DNA from: an uncultured Alteromonadaceae bacterium
GTDB taxonomy: Bacteria > Pseudomonadota > Gammaproteobacteria > Enterobacterales > Alteromonadaceae
NCBI GenBank assembly: GCA_947494925.1
Contig: CANLWS010000006.1
Span: 358,087-422,086, forward strand
Length of the DNA stretch: 64,000 nucleotides
Direction: 5' to 3'
Shown: in pieces, positions 42,647-52,463 of the stretch
Layout: each line of letters begins with the position of its first letter
Numbering within the stretch: the first letter of the stretch is position 1
Translations under genes and position numbers: made by a program
The notes under the pieces: generated by a model
The model's input: only the letters and a program-made list of their open reading frames with translations
What the model was told of the DNA's origin: nothing
Database searches by the model: none

Positions 42647-44449
42647 CTAAAACCAATCCACCTGCATGGTGGCACAGGTTTCATCCATGTCTTCCAACAG
42701 CATAAAGTCACGCTGAATCAGAGGTAATTCCCAGTGAATATAATAGTTAGCGGCTTGGATTTTGCCGTTATAAAATGCCACATCTTGATCATTGAGAGAT
42801 GGCTTTTGCAAAGCCTCTGCGGCTTTATTGGCTTGTCTCAACCAAATCCAACTTAGCACCAGGCTGCTAAAAATATTCATGAAGCACTGCGCGTTGGCCA
42901 GCAGATTTGGAAGGTTGTCGTCTTGTAAACTTCTTCCCAGGTTTGGTAACAATGCCTGCATTTGTTTAAGGTATGGCACCATTTTTTCCACCAGAATCAG
43001 GCATTCTTTTGAATCTGTTTTGGCAAATTCCTGATTGATGCGTTTTTGCAATTCTGCTAACCCGGCTCCATTGGATTGCCATAGTTTCCGCGTCAATAAA
43101 TCCAGAGCCTGAATACCATTTGTCCCTTCGTGGATCGGATTCAGACGATTATCACGCCAGCATTGTTCAACGGGATATTCTCGGGTATAGCCGGCCCCAC
43201 CCAATACCTGGATAGCCAGATCGTTAGCTTTAACACCAAACTCCGAAGGCCAGGCTTTCACGACAGGTGTTAATAAATCCAGCAACTGATCAACAGACTG
43301 GCGTTCCGTATCATCTTCAAGAGTATGTTGGTCATCCACTAGTCTGGCGGCGTAAAAACACAATGACATCGCCCCTTCCACATAAGCTTTTTGGGCCAAC
43401 AACATTCTTCGTACATCACCATGTTCAATAATTGGTACTGTAGGATCGGTTGGTTTGCTGCCGGGGTGCCTACCTTGTGTTCTGTCCTTGGCATATGCCA
43501 AAGAGTACTGATAGCCGCGATAACCGATCATGGCCGCACCAAAACCAACGCCCACTCTGGCTTCATTCATCATCAGGAACATATAACCAAGACCTTTGTG
43601 TTCTTCACCCACCAAATAGCCATGGCAATCATCGTTCTCACCAAAGCTTAATGCTGTGGATGTCGTTCCACGATAACCCATCTTGTGGATGAGCCCAGCC
43701 AATGCAACGTCATTACGCTCTCCAGGCTGACCATTTTCATCCAGTCGATATTTGGGGACGACGAAAAGCGATATGCCTTTTGTGCCAGCAGGCGCTCCCT
43801 GAATTTTTGCCAATACCAGATGCACAATATTGTCTGATAACTGATGTTCACCACCAGAAATGTAGATTTTACTGCCTTTAATCCGGTAGCTGCCATCATC
43901 TGTTTTCACTGCACTTGTGCGGATATCTGCCAGTCCCGAGCCAGCATGTGGCTCTGTTAGTGCCATGGTACCGGTAAACTCGCCAGTTAACATGCGCGGC
44001 ATAAATTGCTGCTTTATTTCATCGCTGGCAAAGCTACGGATTACATTGGCAGCAGCAACCGTCAGAAACGGATAACCAGCCGAAGAAGGGTTAGCGGACA
44101 TGAAATAGCCGGAGCAGGCCATCATAATACTTTCGGGAAGCTGCATGCCCTCTTCTTCATAATCATAACGACCAGCTATAAACCCTGCTTCGTTGTATGC
44201 ATCAAAAGCTTCTTTGACTTCCGGGATCATGTGCACATTTTCGCCATCAAATGTTGGCTCATTACTGTCGGCCATCGCATTGTGAGTAGCAAATTTTTCG
44301 GTTGCAATCTTGTTTGCAGTCTCAAGAATAGCATCAAAGGTCTCACGATTATGATCGCTAAAACGTGTCCTTTCCAAAAGCGATTCTGTATCCAGCACTT
44401 CATATAACTGAAAGTCCAACTCTCTTTTATTGACGAGTTCTTCGTTCAT
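42647..44449 (-). CDS. Acyl-CoA dehydrogenase, long (DmdC-like) type
   Basis: 600 residues, longer than ordinary acyl-CoA dehydrogenases (about 380), with a C-terminal extra domain as in 3-methylmercaptopropionyl-CoA dehydrogenase (DmdC) and relatives. FAD-binding motifs are GTMALTEPHAGSGLADI and KIYISGGEH; the catalytic base is E441 in NPIHEGTNGIQALDLL. Electrons would pass to ETF, encoded in this window at 57654-59329. It leads the four-gene operon, divergent from the GlxA-type regulator with a palindrome in between. A role in dimethylsulfoniopropionate use is possible only if the rest of the dmd genes are nearby; none is seen. Confidence 0.9.
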   Translation of the reverse strand: MNEELVNKRELDFQLYEVLDTESLLERTRFSDHNRETFDAILETANKIATEKFATHNAMADSNEPTFDGENVHMIPEVKEAFDAYNEAGFIAGRYDYEEEGMQLPESIMMACSGYFMSANPSSAGYPFLTVAAANVIRSFASDEIKQQFMPRMLTGEFTGTMALTEPHAGSGLADIRTSAVKTDDGSYRIKGSKIYISGGEHQLSDNIVHLVLAKIQGAPAGTKGISLFVVPKYRLDENGQPGERNDVALAGLIHKMGYRGTTSTALSFGENDDCHGYLVGEEHKGLGYMFLMMNEARVGVGFGAAMIGYRGYQYSLAYAKDRTQGRHPGSKPTDPTVPIIEHGDVRRMLLAQKAYVEGAMSLCFYAARLVDDQHTLEDDTERQSVDQLLDLLTPVVKAWPSEFGVKANDLAIQVLGGAGYTREYPVEQCWRDNRLNPIHEGTNGIQALDLLTRKLWQSNGAGLAELQKRINQEFAKTDSKECLILVEKMVPYLKQMQALLPNLGRSLQDDNLPNLLANAQCFMNIFSSLVLSWIWLRQANKAAEALQKPSLNDQDVAFYNGKIQAANYYIHWELPLIQRDFMLLEDMDETCATMQVDWF

Positions 44450-44515
44450 TTTTTGCTCCAGTTTTAAGCATATCTTTAGTTGCTAGCTTCGCATGAAGCC
44501 TTACTGGGCTTTAAT

Positions 44516-44529
44516 TGTCATATATGACA
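44516..44529. promoter_or_regulatory. Perfect palindrome between the acyl-CoA dehydrogenase and GlxA-type regulator
   Basis: TGTCATATATGACA is a perfect 14-base palindrome. A second related element ATGGTCATTTAGGCCAT follows (44535-44551). It is 67 bases from the dehydrogenase start and about 77 from the regulator start. Candidate operator for the adjacent regulator. Confidence 0.6.
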
Positions 44530-44605
44530 TAATTATGGTCATTTAGGCCATATATAAACCCACTTAATTAGGGTCCAGAAATGAAAATGATATCGGGCGT
44601 TTCAG

Positions 44606-45580
44606 ATGCATAAAGTCACCATTCTTGGCTTTGAGCAAGCCTACGCCAGTGCCATTACAGGTGCACTGGATTTATTTGCCCTGGCAGGCGTTACCTGGCA
44701 AAGAATGCAGGGGGATATACCTAAGCAATTTTTTAACGTCCAACTGGCATCATTGGGCGCAAAGCCGATTAACTGTATAAACCAATTGCAGCTGGCCAGT
44801 CACATTGCGATTGAAGATTTGGAGCACACTGATTTACTCTTGATCCCCACTATTGGTGGCGCGTTGGAGCCAGTCCTGGAAAGTAACCGAACACTGCTTC
44901 AGTATATTCAACATCACTACCATGCTGGCGCCGACGTCGCCAGTAATTGCAGTGGCGCCTTCCTTCTGGCTGAATCAGGCATACTTGATGGAAAAGAAGC
45001 CACAACTCATTGGGGATATGCAGAATTGTTCCAACAGAAATATCCTCAGGTCAGACTACAACCTGAGAAACTTATTACCCAACAGGACAGGATTTATTGC
45101 TCAGGTGGGGGCATGGCATGGTTTGACCTGGCTTTACTACTAATAGAACGATACTGCGGCCACGACGTAGCCACCAATACAGCCAAAGCCCATGTATTGG
45201 ACATGGCACGGGGAAATCAAGCTGCATATGCCCAGGTTAGAAGCAAAAAGTATCATCAGGATGAAGAAATATTAAAGTGCCAGGAATGGTTAGAGAGTCA
45301 CTACAGTGAAACCTTCAATATCGAGCATCTCGCTCAACGCTTTAATTTGACACCACGAACCTTTGTCAGGCGATTCAAGCGTGCTACAGATCAGGCCCCC
45401 ATAAAATACCTTCAATCAATCCGTATCGAAGCTGCTAAAAAGCTGCTTGAAACGCAAAATCGTCCTGCCGAACAAATAACCAATGAAGTTGGCTATGACG
45501 ATCTGAGCTCATTTACACGCCTGTTTAAACAGCATACTGGTTTATCGCCCAGCCAATATCGGAAAAAGTTTAAACGCTGA
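44606..45580 (+). CDS. GlxA-family AraC-type transcriptional regulator
   Basis: 324 residues: a DJ-1/PfpI-like ligand domain (about 1-190) with ASNCSGAFLLAESGILDG and ATTHWGYAELF, then an AraC helix-turn-helix pair (about 220-320), HLAQRFNLTPRTFVRRFKRA and EVGYDDLSSFTRLFKQHTG. GlxA-type regulators commonly control adjacent amide or catabolic genes; here the divergent operon is the probable target, and the TonB receptor downstream on the same strand may be a second one. Whether the conserved Cys (about 112) acts in catalysis is unknown. Confidence 0.92.
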   Translation: MHKVTILGFEQAYASAITGALDLFALAGVTWQRMQGDIPKQFFNVQLASLGAKPINCINQLQLASHIAIEDLEHTDLLLIPTIGGALEPVLESNRTLLQYIQHHYHAGADVASNCSGAFLLAESGILDGKEATTHWGYAELFQQKYPQVRLQPEKLITQQDRIYCSGGGMAWFDLALLLIERYCGHDVATNTAKAHVLDMARGNQAAYAQVRSKKYHQDEEILKCQEWLESHYSETFNIEHLAQRFNLTPRTFVRRFKRATDQAPIKYLQSIRIEAAKKLLETQNRPAEQITNEVGYDDLSSFTRLFKQHTGLSPSQYRKKFKR

Positions 45581-45693
45581 CGGCGTTAGGTCCATGTAAA
45601 CATAAGGTTAACAGACTGTATAATGGAAAAATTTCGTCACATTTTTCTACTTCCTACTAAAATATTGCTGTTAATATAACTATTGCGTTATTG

Positions 45694-45745
45694 AAGTTTG
45701 GTGAAACTTTTGTTACAGCTATTGATGTAATGAAATAAACGTTTA
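45694..45745. promoter_or_regulatory. Inverted repeats upstream of the TonB-dependent receptor
   Basis: AAGTTT-GGTG-AAACTT (45694-45709) and the 10-base palindrome TAAACGTTTA (45736-45745) lie about 110-150 bases before the receptor start. Both could be regulator binding sites. Short repeats occur by chance in AT-rich spacers. Confidence 0.3.
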
Positions 45746-45846
45746 ATCTAAACAGACAATCCATCTTGCGTTAATTGTTTTTTAGCAGTTGAAGTCGTCA
45801 ATTCGGGTTGAGAACACAAAAACTAGCACACACACTTGGTGAAACA

Positions 45847-48102
45847 ATGAGACGAATAAAAAAAGCCGCACTTGCGCTTTGCGTACAGACTGCTCTATTT
45901 AGCCATCTTGCTCTTGCGCAAGATGCTAACGATGTTGAAGCAGACGAAGCCGCAGGTTTAGAAAAAATAACCGTAACCGCTCAAAAGCGTGTTCAGAATA
46001 TCCAGGAAGTACCCATTTCAGTTGCGGCGTTGACGCCTAAGCAACTTGAAACCATGGGCTCGTCAGCTATGGACATTCGCTTCTTATCAGCACGCGTACC
46101 TAGCCTGTTAATTGAATCGTCCTTTGGTCGAACCTTCCCACGTTTCTATATTCGCGGACTAGGTAATACCGATTTCGATCTATTAGCATCACAGCCTGTT
46201 TCGCTTGTATACGACAATGTGGTACTGGAAAACTCCTTAACAAAAGGCTTTCCAATGTTTGACCTTGAGCGTGTCGAAGTGCTCAGAGGACCTCAGGGAA
46301 CACTATTTGGTCGTAACACCCCAGCTGGTATCATCAAAGTGGATTCGGTTAAACCGTCTCAGGAATTTGATGCGCATGTTAATTTCTCTTTAGGATCATA
46401 CGGCACCACTGATCTGGATGTCGCAATCGGTGGAAGCATTACCGATGAATTGTCTGGACGTATTTCTATTCTTAAACAGGATCGCGATGATTACATCGAT
46501 AACGTAGCCCCTGGTTTTGAAGAAGAAGATCAGCTAGGTGGATTTGATGAATTCGCCGGTCGTGTGCAACTTCTGTGGGAACCGACCGAAGAATTCAGCG
46601 CTTTATTCAACTATCACTTCCGCGATGCAGAAGCTGATGCGAGGATCTTTAGAGCCAATATCATTCAGCCAGGAACAAATAAGCTTGTGGATGGCTTTGA
46701 CTTCGAAACCGTTGCGCAGGATGCCGCTTTGCGCAATCAACAAGAAGTCGATACTGAAGGTTACAGCCTGGAACTGGAAATGGATCTCGGTGACTACACC
46801 TTGACCTCAGTCAGCGGTTATGAATCTGCAGAAATTTTCTCAGTGGGTGATATTGATGGTGGTTACGGCGCAGCATTCCTGCCAACAGGTGGTGGTCCTG
46901 GTTTTATCCCTTTCCCATCAGAAACTGGCGCGAGAATGCCTGATCACTCTCAATTTACCCAGGAAGTGCGCTTAGCGACAAATGAATTAGGTCAATTGGA
47001 TTACCAGGTGGGATTCTTCTATTTCAAAGAAGATCTGACCATCGAAAATCTGAGTTTCGATACATTGGGCGGCGGCGTTCAAAATGGTATTTCTCGTCAA
47101 CAAATGGAAACCACGGCATGGGCAATATTCGGTTCAGCTGATTATGAGTATTCCGATAGGATGACCATTACCGCTGGTTTACGTTATTCCAACGACGATC
47201 GCGAATGGGATGGAGAACTAGTTCAATCACCATTTGGTGCTCCGTCTTTTACTGCTCAGGCTGATGTCGATGACTCTCAGGTAAGCTGGGATCTCAGTGC
47301 GACCTATGAATATACAGAAGACACCAACGTGTATGCGCGTATAGCACGTGGTTATCGCGCACCAAGTATTCAAGGACGTAACCTGCTGTTCAGTGGTCAA
47401 CCAACTACTGCTGACTCTGAGACTATGGTTTCGATAGAAACAGGCTTTAAATCTGAAGTGTGGGACAACCGTGCTCGTATAAACGGTGCTGTCTTCTACT
47501 ACACTGTAAGCGATCAACAGTTGACTGCAGTGGGTGGTGCTGAAAATACGGCACAATTGCTTAATGCTGATGAATCAGTGGGTAGTGGTTTCGAGTTTGA
47601 TGCAGAAATCCTGGTTACTGACAATTTAACTGTGTTCGCTGGGTTAAGCTATAACAACACTGAGTTGAATGATGCAACATTATCTGTGGATCCTTGTGGT
47701 GCAAACTGTACTGTAACCGACCCGCTAAACGCTGATGGCCGTGCGCTAATCGATGGTAACCCTTTGCCTAACGCACCGGAGTGGATTGGTAATATCTCTG
47801 CTCGTTATACCAAAGAATTGGGACCAGGTAATATGTTCCTTTCCACTGATTGGGCATACCGTAGCAGTGTTAACTTCCTGCTCTACGAATCTGAAGAATT
47901 CCGTGGTGATGCGTTACTGGAAGGTGGCATGAGATTCGGTTACGAATGGTTCACCGACAGCGCTGATTTCGAAGTAGCTGTATTTGGTCGTAACATTCTG
48001 GGCGAAGAGAAATTAACAGGTGTCATTGATTTCAATAACCTGACTGGTTTCGTTAACGAACCAACGTTCTGGGGCATTGAGTTCCGGTCAAGCTTCTACT
48101 AA
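45847..48102 (+). CDS. TonB-dependent receptor
   Basis: 751-residue outer-membrane receptor. Signal peptide (about 1-25, ending LALAQ-DA), TonB-box-like EKITVTAQKR, a plug domain with RGLGNTDFD and RVEVLRGPQGTLFGRNTPAG, then a 22-strand type barrel ending in aromatic GIEFRSSFY. It follows the GlxA-type regulator and faces the same way, so it is the likely importer for the compound degraded by the operon at 40053-44449. A frame from TTG 45808 would add 13 residues; ATG 45847 matches the signal peptide start. Ligand unknown; the plug type is common for sugar, siderophore and hydrophobic-compound receptors alike. Confidence 0.92.
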   Translation: MRRIKKAALALCVQTALFSHLALAQDANDVEADEAAGLEKITVTAQKRVQNIQEVPISVAALTPKQLETMGSSAMDIRFLSARVPSLLIESSFGRTFPRFYIRGLGNTDFDLLASQPVSLVYDNVVLENSLTKGFPMFDLERVEVLRGPQGTLFGRNTPAGIIKVDSVKPSQEFDAHVNFSLGSYGTTDLDVAIGGSITDELSGRISILKQDRDDYIDNVAPGFEEEDQLGGFDEFAGRVQLLWEPTEEFSALFNYHFRDAEADARIFRANIIQPGTNKLVDGFDFETVAQDAALRNQQEVDTEGYSLELEMDLGDYTLTSVSGYESAEIFSVGDIDGGYGAAFLPTGGGPGFIPFPSETGARMPDHSQFTQEVRLATNELGQLDYQVGFFYFKEDLTIENLSFDTLGGGVQNGISRQQMETTAWAIFGSADYEYSDRMTITAGLRYSNDDREWDGELVQSPFGAPSFTAQADVDDSQVSWDLSATYEYTEDTNVYARIARGYRAPSIQGRNLLFSGQPTTADSETMVSIETGFKSEVWDNRARINGAVFYYTVSDQQLTAVGGAENTAQLLNADESVGSGFEFDAEILVTDNLTVFAGLSYNNTELNDATLSVDPCGANCTVTDPLNADGRALIDGNPLPNAPEWIGNISARYTKELGPGNMFLSTDWAYRSSVNFLLYESEEFRGDALLEGGMRFGYEWFTDSADFEVAVFGRNILGEEKLTGVIDFNNLTGFVNEPTFWGIEFRSSFY

Positions 48103-48121
48103 TCGTTACCCAAAAACTAAA

Positions 48122-48146
48122 GGCCCCGTTCTCGCGGGGCTTTTTT
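48122..48146 (+). terminator. Terminator after the TonB receptor
   Basis: GGCCCCG, loop, CGGGGC then T run, about 20 bases after the stop. Confidence 0.9.
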
Positions 48147-48198
48147 ATTTCACCTTCAAAAATTACAAGCTATGAAGGTCGAGCAATCTTTCTGACTA

Positions 48199-48504
48199 CT
48201 AAAACGCGTGATTTTTTTCTGAACACTGTAACCCTACTACCTGATCATTAAGGTCAACTTCTGCTGTGATAAAAGCGCTGTATGTCACTGCGTATTCAGG
48301 GTGAGGCAGGAACTGGTGCACCTTGTTTGCCAGTTCGTTCTGTTCAATCAATCTGCCGGTTTTGAAGATTTTATACAGGAAATTAATCTTCACTGGTTTT
48401 TCTATCGACATACAGAGTGTATAAAATTCCTCAACCCTGTTATTCGAACAACCAGCAAGACAGATCATTAATAAAAGCAATAAAAATTTCAAAATCAAGA
48501 ACAC
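48199..48504 (-). CDS. Small hypothetical lipoprotein
   Basis: 101 residues with a hydrophobic N-terminus and lipobox LAGC (cysteine at about 19), so a lipid-anchored periplasmic or outer-membrane protein. The mature part has a mid-protein YKIFKTGRLIEQNELANKV and a second cysteine (about 94). I do not recognise the family. No clear operon partner; it lies between two convergent or unrelated genes. Confidence 0.6.
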   Translation of the reverse strand: MFLILKFLLLLLMICLAGCSNNRVEEFYTLCMSIEKPVKINFLYKIFKTGRLIEQNELANKVHQFLPHPEYAVTYSAFITAEVDLNDQVVGLQCSEKNHAF

Positions 48505-48604
48505 CTATCTGTAAACTTAGAGGCTTACCTTTATCAGATAACAACTATAACTTTACTATTCCCAGAGACTGTATTCAGTACGAGTTAATCGCAAGCTTAG
48601 ACAA

Positions 48605-49060
48605 TTAGACCTCACTTTTCAGTGAGAATGCCAATTTTTCAATACCATGTGATGGCGTCCAGCGTTTGTATTCAACAAATCCATACTTCTGGTATAACTT
48701 AATTGCAGGTGTATTTAAAACCGCAGTCTCGACGATAGCCTCTGAACAATGAAACTTTACCAATGCAAAGCGGAGCAATTTGCCTGCGATGCCTTTCCTG
48801 AAGAATTCAGGCGCAACGACTAGACTGCAAATATCCAGCCGATTTTCATCCTCCTGAACTTCAATAATGGCAGCAATACAATGGTCCTCAATGTAGCCAT
48901 AAAAATCACTCCTGGAATTTACGATGTCTTCAGACGATCTCTTTAAAGGCGGAAAGTCTACAACACCAATAAGCGCCGCTTCAATTTTATAGGAAGCCTG
49001 AAAAATAGTGTAAATTTGCCTCGCTACATAATCATCTGAATTATTGAGTTTTGTAATCAT
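48605..49060 (-). CDS. GNAT-family N-acetyltransferase
   Basis: 151 residues. Acetyl-CoA-binding stretch LVVAPEFFRKGIAGKLLRFAL at about 81-101 has the QRxGxG/A-like pattern (RKGIAG), and the fold ends with LYQKYGFVEYKRW, the typical YxxxGF of small GNAT proteins. Substrate unknown. Divergent position with respect to nothing conserved. Confidence 0.8.
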   Translation of the reverse strand: MITKLNNSDDYVARQIYTIFQASYKIEAALIGVVDFPPLKRSSEDIVNSRSDFYGYIEDHCIAAIIEVQEDENRLDICSLVVAPEFFRKGIAGKLLRFALVKFHCSEAIVETAVLNTPAIKLYQKYGFVEYKRWTPSHGIEKLAFSLKSEV

Positions 49061-49278
49061 ACTGCGGCCTGGTTCTTTGCGGATGACGCTATCAGCGTTA
49101 GTTTATCGCACATTAGTATATCTAGAGCGTTAGAACAACAACGGCAATGAATGTCGCTCCAAGCATCACTTCTCCCTAGTTTTTAACAAATTAGCGCTTT
49201 GCTAATCGTCAATACAGTATTAGCTCAATCGATATATCAGTCTATACAACATATTTATTGTGCTTTAAACGCACTTAT

Positions 49279-49304
49279 AAAAAACCCGACTTCCGTCGGG
49301 CTTT
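49279..49304 (-). terminator. Terminator after the second RND pump
   Basis: On the minus strand GCCCGAC, loop GGAA, GTCGGG is followed by a T run, about 17 bases after the pump stop. Confidence 0.85.
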
Positions 49305-49320
49305 TCTTTAGCGCGTTCTG

Positions 49321-52300
49321 TTAGGCACTTTCTGTTGCCACTGCTGGAGCTTTTCTGCGTCTGAACGCGGATTTAAAATCGTCCAGAATCAGGTACAGTG
49401 AGGGAACAAGAAGCAAGGTAATCACTGTGGCAAACAAAATGCCGAATGCCAGTGAGATTGCCATAGGTATTACGATTTGAGCCTGCAGACTTTTCTCAAA
49501 CACTATTGGCATTAAGCCCATAAAAGTCGTCAGGGACGTAAGGATAATCGCTCTGAATCGCTGGCTCCCTGCCTGAATAGCGGCCTCGACTAGCGAATGT
49601 CCTTCTGCTCTGGCGCGGTTCACAAAATCCACCATGATCAGACTGTCATTTACCACTACACCTGCGAGTGCAATAATGCCGCACATGGATAATACGCTGA
49701 GTGCATGCCCTAACACCAAATGCCCAACTACTGCGCCAACAATACCAAAAGGTATAACTGACATTATAATCAGCGGTTGAGAATAAGATTTTAACGGCAC
49801 AGCCAGCAGTGCGTAAATTGCAAACATGGCGAACAAGAAACCCTTCATCAAACTGAGAATTGCATCTGCTTGTTCTTTGGTTGCCCCCTGCTCTCTGAAA
49901 TTGGCTCTGGGATAGCGCTCAAGCAATGACGGAATAAAATCACTTTTCACTTCGGTGGCGACTTCTTGCGGGTCCAGTTTTGCTTTATCCACTTTAGCCG
50001 TGACAGTAATTGAACGATTGCCATCTACCCGAATGATAGAGCCATAACCCTGCCCCATATCAATATCCGCCACTTCAGAGAAGGGAATATCCTGTCCTGA
50101 GCTGGTTCTGATGCGCATATTTTCAAGGTGGCCTACCGAGCTACGTTCTTCTTTCGGGTAACGCACCATAACTTTGACTTCTTCGTCACCTCGCTGAATA
50201 CGCTGAGCTTCCGCTCCGTAAAATCCATATCTCACTTGAGTGGCAAGGGCATCTAGACTTAATCCTAGTGCTTCGGCCTGGGGTTTGATGTTCAATCTGA
50301 TTTCATCACTTCCACCAGAGAAGCTGTCATTAACATCGGCCACACCGTCAAACTCCCGTAAGTGTGCTTTCAATTCTTCAGAAGCCATGCGTAAACTAGG
50401 TAAATCTTTGCCAAACAACTCAAAGCTCAGGTCTGAACCACCTCCAGGACCACCGCCAGGGCTGCCCACATCAACGCTTTTGACACCTGGAATTTCAGGT
50501 ACAAACTCGCGCCAACGCTTATGGATCTCAAAGGCATCTACTTCCCGCGTCTCGCCTTTTGATAACTCGACAAATACCTGACCGCCCGTACTCCCCTGGT
50601 CAAAAGCGATGGAATGTTTGACAACAGGTTCACCCGTTTCATCTATCATTTGCTGGTTCATCTGCTCAAGGGAGTCCAACATAGAGGCAATGGCTCTGTC
50701 TCGTTGCACAAATGATGATCCCGGCTCAAGTTCGATAGTGCCCATCATAAAGTCGCTGGGAATATTCGGGAAAAATGCCGATTTGACCATTCCACCTGCA
50801 AACAAACCTATGGTCAAAATGAGCATCGCCACAAAACTTGCCAGAGTCACATAACGGTTCCTGATGGCTTTCCTTAAAAATGGCACATACTTGTATTCAA
50901 TAAATTTCTTAATGCCCTCACTGAAGAAATCACGGAAACGCTGAAATACATTAGCTTTGGCAGGATCGTAGGGCTTCACTTTCATGTGGGCAAGGTGAGC
51001 GGGCAAGATTAACTTCGATTCAACCAGGGAGAAAATCAGGCAAATGATAACTACCCAACCTATTGTCTTCCAAATTACACCGAAAGTACCCGGCACCAAC
51101 AACATAGGCGTAAATGCCGCAATAGTAGTCAGTACGCCAAAGGTGGCAGGCATGGCGACTTTTTTCACTCCGCGTATGACATTGTCGATATTGTGGCCAT
51201 GCTTGTCGATTTCAGAATAGGCCGACTCTCCCATAATAATGGCATCATCAACCACTATCCCCAGAACCAGAATAAAACCAAACAAACTGATCATATTGAT
51301 GGATAAGCCAAACACGCCCATAGGCATAAACAATAATGCCCCAAGAAAGCATACTGGCAGACCCACCATCACCCAGGCAGCCAGTTTTATTTTCAGAAAC
51401 AATGACAACACCAGAAATACCAGAAACGCTCCCATTGCCATGTTTGACAACATCATATTCAGGCGATCTGCCAGGTAGAACGAACTGTCTCCCCAGGTGT
51501 CGGCGCTAATGTTAGCGGGTAAGTCCGACCTTTTCTCATCCAGAAAGCTATTGACCACTTTGGAAATTTCTAACGCATTTTGATCACCTACAGCCTGCAC
51601 CCGAATATTCATCGCAGGTTTACCATCAAATAGAGCATAACCATTATCTTCCACGAACCCGTCGCGAACAGTGGCGATATCACCTAGAAGTAGTCGTGTG
51701 CCGTCGTCTCGGGTCAACAGCACTAAGTTTTCAAAATCTACTCCTGTGTATGCCTGCCCCTTGGCACGCAATAAAATGTCCCCATCTTCAGATCGAATCG
51801 AACCACCAGGCAGATCCACCGATGAACGCCTGACAGCATTCACCAACTCAGTAAAAGTCAGATTGTATTCCTGTAGCCGGGCCTCTGATATTTCCACCGA
51901 CACTTCGTAATCACGGGTACCAACTACGGTAACTGAGGATACGCCAGGCAAATTTGCTATTTCATCGCGGATTTCTTTCGAATATTCTTTTAGTTGCCGT
52001 TCAGAAGCATCACCAAAAACGGATACCCAGAGCACGTCCTGAGTCGCTTTTTGTCGATACACAACTGGCTTTTCAGTATTTGCCGGAAAACTTGGGATCG
52101 CATCAACCTGCACTTTAATCTCGTCGAGCACTAGCTGTACGTCGTAGTCATCTTCCACTTCCACCAATACCTGCCCCATGCCTTCACTGGCCGTGGAAGT
52201 GATTTTTTTAATCCCCTCGAGATCTTTAATGGCTTCTTCAATCTTGATAACCACACCTTCTTCTGCCTCCTGAGGAGCGGCACCAAGATAAGGCACTCGA

Positions 52301-52461
52301 ACAACGATATTATTGAATTCGAAATTCGGAAAGACTTGTTTGTGGATAGAAAACGCTGAAAAAATACCGCCTACTATTAATATCCACATAAGCAGATTCG
52401 CCGCAACGCTGTTGCGCGCGAACCAGGCAATTATGCCTGAGTGAGTATCAATTTTTTCCAT
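49321..52461 (-). CDS. RND efflux permease subunit
   Basis: 1046 residues, AcrB superfamily. N-terminal GIIAWFARNSVAANLLMWIL TM1, TM4 GFILVLGIVVDDAIIMGESA with the Asp pair kept, and TM10 GVVVNDSLIMVDFVNRA with Asn in place of the AcrB lysine. Typical of the MdtB/HAE-like branch. Start: GTG at 52464 or ATG at 52461; I prefer the ATG because GGAGG is 6 bases upstream of it and the GTG would be only 3 away. Its adaptor ends at 52464, so the two overlap at TAGTGATG and are translationally coupled. No outer-membrane channel adjacent. Confidence 0.93.
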   Translation of the reverse strand: MEKIDTHSGIIAWFARNSVAANLLMWILIVGGIFSAFSIHKQVFPNFEFNNIVVRVPYLGAAPQEAEEGVVIKIEEAIKDLEGIKKITSTASEGMGQVLVEVEDDYDVQLVLDEIKVQVDAIPSFPANTEKPVVYRQKATQDVLWVSVFGDASERQLKEYSKEIRDEIANLPGVSSVTVVGTRDYEVSVEISEARLQEYNLTFTELVNAVRRSSVDLPGGSIRSEDGDILLRAKGQAYTGVDFENLVLLTRDDGTRLLLGDIATVRDGFVEDNGYALFDGKPAMNIRVQAVGDQNALEISKVVNSFLDEKRSDLPANISADTWGDSSFYLADRLNMMLSNMAMGAFLVFLVLSLFLKIKLAAWVMVGLPVCFLGALLFMPMGVFGLSINMISLFGFILVLGIVVDDAIIMGESAYSEIDKHGHNIDNVIRGVKKVAMPATFGVLTTIAAFTPMLLVPGTFGVIWKTIGWVVIICLIFSLVESKLILPAHLAHMKVKPYDPAKANVFQRFRDFFSEGIKKFIEYKYVPFLRKAIRNRYVTLASFVAMLILTIGLFAGGMVKSAFFPNIPSDFMMGTIELEPGSSFVQRDRAIASMLDSLEQMNQQMIDETGEPVVKHSIAFDQGSTGGQVFVELSKGETREVDAFEIHKRWREFVPEIPGVKSVDVGSPGGGPGGGSDLSFELFGKDLPSLRMASEELKAHLREFDGVADVNDSFSGGSDEIRLNIKPQAEALGLSLDALATQVRYGFYGAEAQRIQRGDEEVKVMVRYPKEERSSVGHLENMRIRTSSGQDIPFSEVADIDMGQGYGSIIRVDGNRSITVTAKVDKAKLDPQEVATEVKSDFIPSLLERYPRANFREQGATKEQADAILSLMKGFLFAMFAIYALLAVPLKSYSQPLIIMSVIPFGIVGAVVGHLVLGHALSVLSMCGIIALAGVVVNDSLIMVDFVNRARAEGHSLVEAAIQAGSQRFRAIILTSLTTFMGLMPIVFEKSLQAQIVIPMAISLAFGILFATVITLLLVPSLYLILDDFKSAFRRRKAPAVATESA

Positions 52462-52463
52462 CA

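Noticed and set aside
42647..44449. Locus for dimethylsulfoniopropionate breakdown
   Set aside because: The long acyl-CoA dehydrogenase resembles DmdC, but no dmdA, dmdB or dmdD-like gene is near, and this ACAD subfamily has many other substrates.
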